Origin: Mariannaea sp. PMI_226
Taxonomy: Eukaryota; Ascomycota; Sordariomycetes; Hypocreales; Nectriaceae
Assembly: GCA_024336345.1 (NCBI GenBank)
Contig: JANFOG010000005.1
Location: forward strand, 2,604,001 to 2,668,000
Direction: 5' to 3'
DNA: 64,000 bases
Shown here: positions 60,574 through 64,000 of the stretch, piece by piece
Position numbering within the stretch: the first letter of the stretch is position 1
How the letters are laid out: every line of letters begins with the position of its first letter
Made by a program: the position numbers and the translations under genes
The notes under the pieces: model-generated
The model's input: only the letters and a program-made list of their open reading frames with translations
What the model was told of the DNA's origin: nothing
The model's database searches: none

Positions 60574-61734
60574 GGTCGTGCATGGCCAACTTGCAGGCCC
60601 CCCCCCCCCTTTCCCAAGCCTTCTAGGAAGAGCCAACGCAGGACCAGAACAGGATTGACTGGTGGGTTGCACGCGGGCGAGATGCCCGTTTTATTGAAGT
60701 ATGTACTATAATTTTTTTTGGGGGGGTGAGGGGGTGGTATCCTGTCACGTTCTCAATGTAGCGCTCCGTACATAGTACCGTGCCGCATACATCTGGCGTG
60801 ACGAGTTCTTTGATAAGTTCACTGCAAAGGCAAGGTAGATACGCGTTTGGCTGCATTGTCTCGTTGCTGGGCACTTTGCTCGACTCCTTGCTTTCTTTGG
60901 TTTGGTGGCGGGGAGGAAGTTTGTCTTTCGTTGAAGATTAGCTCGCCATGATTCTTCCCTTTGCCCCTGGAACATTTCAGGTATTATCTTATCTGCACGG
61001 GTACCTCTCAGTACACCACCGATAGTAACCACGGTACTTTTCCCACAGTAGCTGGTTACTTGTGAACTTGAGATAGGAATTGGCGCATGAGCATACTCAG
61101 GTACGATATCTCAGCAGGCGCTATATGTACTCCATACCTAGAGCCGCGTACCTAATTACGTTGTCCTTCGTGCTTTGCTAACCTACCAACAGGCCGGGCA
61201 GGTACCTGTCGGTGGTCGGTGGTCGGTGGTCTCCTTCTCCCCATGCTCCTTCTCCATTCTCCAAAACCCACCATCCGGCAAACCCACCTACCCAAGTTCC
61301 TTCTTTCCCTCTGGTTCTGGTTCTACTCCTTGCTCTTCCCTACGCCTATCCTCCCACTCCCACTCCCGCTCCCGTTCCCTCTACTCCGTAATAATAATCG
61401 GTTCTCGCCCTCGCTCACCACCATCCCACTTGAGCCATCACGCTATCTCGGCTGGGCCTTGAATACCGAGCCAGTTCTCTCCACCTCTCCTATCCTTCAG
61501 CGTCCCTTCAACGTCCTTGGTCGCATTCGTCACCCTCCAAAATCCCCCAAATCGCAGACTCACGAAAATGTCCTGTTGCCAGACCGTCTAAGCCACCATA
61601 ATTTTCCCCCTCGGGTTCCGACTTCAATGCGACTCCTGCCTTCTCCCCTGTGGCGCGCATAGGCTTTCGTCTAATTTCGACATCAACTCCCCATCCTGTT
61701 GCTGGTTGCTGGTTGCCGTCGCGAACCGCCTCCA

Positions 61735-63576
61735 ATGATGTGGGTAAAAGTGAAGCATTGGTTCTGGCACCGGCCCTCGCGACTTCTCGTCCGGTACCTC
61801 ACCACGTTCTTCATCTTCAGTTTCGCAATATGGAATTACGTGACTTGGACGACCGATCCGACTTTCGAATACGTCGATCCACATGGCTCCATTAACCAGG
61901 GACCGTCGCACCCTATTAAGAAGCTCATGGTCGATGCTCTCGCCAGCCATGAAGAACTTCTTGCCAAACGCAGCTGGAACCTCAATGATGCCGCCGCCCG
62001 CTACCGTGCCCGCAGAGGCCGTCATCCACCACCTGGTTTTGATAAGTGGACTGAGGCCGCTCTTGCCTCGAACGCTATCCTCGTCGAAGATTTTTTCGAC
62101 CGCATCTACAAAGACCTGACCCCTTTCTGGGCCCTCGATGCCCATACCCTTGCCCAGCGCGCCTCTTCTGGGCGTTGGGTCGTCAAAGTCCGCAATGGAC
62201 ATGCTACAGGTGTTGGAAATACCACAGATCGAGTACCCTGGTTACAGCTTTGGTCAGGCCTTGTCGCAGAATTCGCTGACTCGCTCCCGGATGTTGATAT
62301 GCCCATCAACTACATGGATGAGCCTCGCATCCTCGTTCCCTTTGACGAAATTACCAAACTGGTATCTATAGAGAACAAAAAAAGACGGTTACCACGTGTG
62401 ATCGACACTGTGACCAACTTCACTGGCCTTGCAGCCCTTGATGCCCAGAGTCCACCGCTCTACGACCCCTTCTGGTTTGACAAGTCTGCCGACTACTGGA
62501 ATTTGTCTCGTACTGGGTGTGATCCGAAATCTCCTTCGCGCAACGTCGAACAAATACATGACTTCAAAGCTCCGATCGATTACCCGTCCGACTGGGCTCC
62601 AGACTACGCATACAATGGCTACATCAAGAACTGGACTGCTGCCATGGATCCATGCACACAGCCGCACCTACCTCACATGCATGGCAGTTTTGTCAAGCCG
62701 CTAAGCCTATCGACTACCCAGGAGCTCATCCCTATGTTCGGTGGCTCCAAACTCCCCATGAATAACGACATTCTAATTCCCGGGGCTATGTATTTGACCG
62801 ATGACGAGAGCTACTCCGGCGGTGAGGATCAGCATGGACCAGCGTGGTACTGGAAAAAGAACGGCGTCGTTTGGCGAGGAGTGGCGTCAGGAGGGAAAGT
62901 CAAGGAATACAACTGGCATCGATTCCACCGCCATCGACTGGTTCAAATGCTCAATGGCACTGCTGTGGAAGACGCCGAGCACAATGGAGGAAAGGCCGAG
63001 AGCTTCCACCTGCCAAATACCGCAAACTATGGGGGAGTGCATCTCAGAGGTCGGACTCTGGGAAAGTGGCTGAAGAAGTTTGCCACTGTTGGCTTCATTA
63101 GTCGACAATGCCAGGTGGACCCGTGCCCCTATCTGGATCCCTATTTCAAAGAAGTGAACCCTATGGCGATGAAGGATCAATTCAAATACAAATTCCTGCC
63201 CGATGCCGATGGAAATTCGTTTAGCGCCCGCTTCCGTGGCTTCATGCGCTCGACAAGCGTTCCTCTGAAGGCCACTATCTATTCCGAATGGCACGACGAC
63301 CGCCTTACTCCCTGGGTCCATTTTGTGCCCATGGACAACACCTTCCAGGACATATACTCCATCCTTGAGTTCTTCACCGACCCCGAAGTCGATGGTGATA
63401 GCGCAGCTCGTTATGTTGCCGAGCGTGGCAAGGATTGGGCCGAGCAGGTTCTACGTCGTGAGGATATGCGTCTCTATGTATGGCGCCTACTGCTAGAGTG
63501 GGCCCGCGTCTGTGATGAGAAACGAGACAAACTAGGATTTGTCCAAGATTTGCTGGAGCAACCAGACGAAACATAG
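61735..63576 (+). CDS. CAP10-type glycosyltransferase family 90 protein, 613 aa
   Basis: Single exon. I start at the MMWVKVKHWFWH pair (61735); an in-frame ATG 36 nt upstream would add 12 residues lacking conservation value. A basic N-terminus and one hydrophobic segment (about 18-38, LLVRYLTTFFIFSFAIWNYV) make it a type II Golgi or ER membrane protein. A stem with RYRARRGRHPPPGFDKWTEA, common in this family, leads to the CAP10/GT90 domain. Its marks include the KNGVVWRGVASGGKVKEYNW region, KDQFKYKFLPDADGNSFSAR (sugar-nucleotide binding region) and FMRSTSVPLKATIYSEWHDD, followed by WVHFVPMDNTFQDIYSIL. Known GT90 members include cryptococcal CAP10 and POGLUT O-glucosyl/xylosyltransferases; donor and acceptor here cannot be told. 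A cell-wall or glycoprotein role is inferred. It is the last gene in the window. Confidence 0.93.
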   Translation: MMWVKVKHWFWHRPSRLLVRYLTTFFIFSFAIWNYVTWTTDPTFEYVDPHGSINQGPSHPIKKLMVDALASHEELLAKRSWNLNDAAARYRARRGRHPPPGFDKWTEAALASNAILVEDFFDRIYKDLTPFWALDAHTLAQRASSGRWVVKVRNGHATGVGNTTDRVPWLQLWSGLVAEFADSLPDVDMPINYMDEPRILVPFDEITKLVSIENKKRRLPRVIDTVTNFTGLAALDAQSPPLYDPFWFDKSADYWNLSRTGCDPKSPSRNVEQIHDFKAPIDYPSDWAPDYAYNGYIKNWTAAMDPCTQPHLPHMHGSFVKPLSLSTTQELIPMFGGSKLPMNNDILIPGAMYLTDDESYSGGEDQHGPAWYWKKNGVVWRGVASGGKVKEYNWHRFHRHRLVQMLNGTAVEDAEHNGGKAESFHLPNTANYGGVHLRGRTLGKWLKKFATVGFISRQCQVDPCPYLDPYFKEVNPMAMKDQFKYKFLPDADGNSFSARFRGFMRSTSVPLKATIYSEWHDDRLTPWVHFVPMDNTFQDIYSILEFFTDPEVDGDSAARYVAERGKDWAEQVLRREDMRLYVWRLLLEWARVCDEKRDKLGFVQDLLEQPDET

Positions 63577-64000
63577 GAACAACAATTCATCAACGAGCAT
63601 TTTAACGAACGAACGGTGCTGGTGTTTGGGAAAGGGGGAGCGTCTATACCCACTGCATGGCTATGATTTCTGCCTGCATCACGATTTGCCCAAGGAGCAA
63701 GATTTGCGCGTCCCCAGTGGACGTTAAACATTCATCTATACACTAATTCTCACGGCCTGGCGTTTGGGAGTTTACCCTTTCACGCTTGTATGATAAGGGA
63801 GAAGCGAGTTTCTTGCTTAGGGATTATTTTAATTGGGCGGAAAAGATATATCGTCTTTATGTCGGTGTTCATGTGGCTGGTCTCTTTTCGAGTAATCAAT
63901 CGACAATATATCTATAGCGCAGCGGCGGCAGAGGAAAAGAGATATAACAAAGAGATGGAAATCTGGGCCACTTGAGGAGGAGAGAGGAGGATAATAATTC
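63577..64000. other. 3' flank of the GT90 gene
   Basis: AT-richer 0.4 kb that probably holds the 3' UTR and the start of the next spacer. No gene was seen. Confidence 0.5.

Larger units (their letters stand above)
57830..61734. other. 3.9-kb gene-poor interval
   Basis: Holds the 3' flank of the hydrophobin-like gene, a CTGAA tandem (58677-58698), TACGGAGTA at 59174, a dodecamer tandem with a C run (60538-60609), TACCTACC words near 60325 and 61130-61190, and TACTCCGTA at 61382. The last ~400 bp is C/T-rich and fits the leader of the gene at 61735. No gene is supported. Confidence 0.5.

Overview
The window reads as nuclear DNA of a filamentous ascomycete (Pezizomycotina). Genes carry one to six short introns (mostly 50-80 nt) with GTRNGT-type donors and CTAAC/CTGAC-like branch sites. 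5' leaders are pyrimidine-rich and intergenic spaces are long. Proteins are filamentous-fungus types: an ERG4 sterol reductase, a hydrophobin-like secreted protein, a CAP10-type GT90 and a Sac2-type phosphatase. Intergenic DNA is full of TACCTACC-type words and the 9-mer TACTCCGTA. I infer a sordariomycete, probably Hypocreales; the species cannot be told from the sequence.

Layout. 0-10 kb: a Barentsz/CASC3-like Btz-domain protein (-), then about 5 kb with no gene, then a small conserved-looking unknown protein (+). 10.7-13.5 kb: transketolase (-). 13.5-16.9 kb: non-coding, with a dense TACTMCGTA cluster. 16.9-24.1 kb: Bmt6-like rRNA methyltransferase (+), convergent with a Sac2/INPP5F-type phosphoinositide phosphatase (-); then SNU13 (-) and V-ATPase subunit c (+), which share a divergent promoter. 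25.1-27.2 kb: ERG4 (-). 27.2-31.6 kb: non-coding, with four copies of an unusual TGCTATACGAA element. 31.6-34.8 kb: C1-tetrahydrofolate synthase (-), with an in-frame upstream extension that looks like a mitochondrial presequence. 36.7-45.8 kb: eIF3i (+), ISWI remodeller (-), a HAPSTR1/TAPR1-like protein (+) and a nuclear poly(A)-binding protein (+). 49.2-54.2 kb: Rsp5-type HECT ubiquitin ligase (+) and complex I PSST subunit (-). 54.2-61.7 kb: gene-poor, holding only a hydrophobin-like gene and a possible gene relic. 61.7-63.6 kb: GT90 glycosyltransferase (+).

The genes are mostly housekeeping functions (RNA processing and translation, central carbon and one-carbon metabolism, membranes, chromatin, respiration). 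They do not form an operon or an obvious secondary-metabolite cluster. No rRNA gene, CRISPR array, convincing tRNA or intact transposon was seen. All multi-exon models were joined by hand; in each the summed exon length is a multiple of three and the protein reads through conserved family motifs. The best leads for something new are the TGCTATACGAA repeats at 28.9-29.5 kb, the TACTMCGTA element, the dual-start C1-THF synthase, and intron-retention switches in RSP5 and eIF3i.
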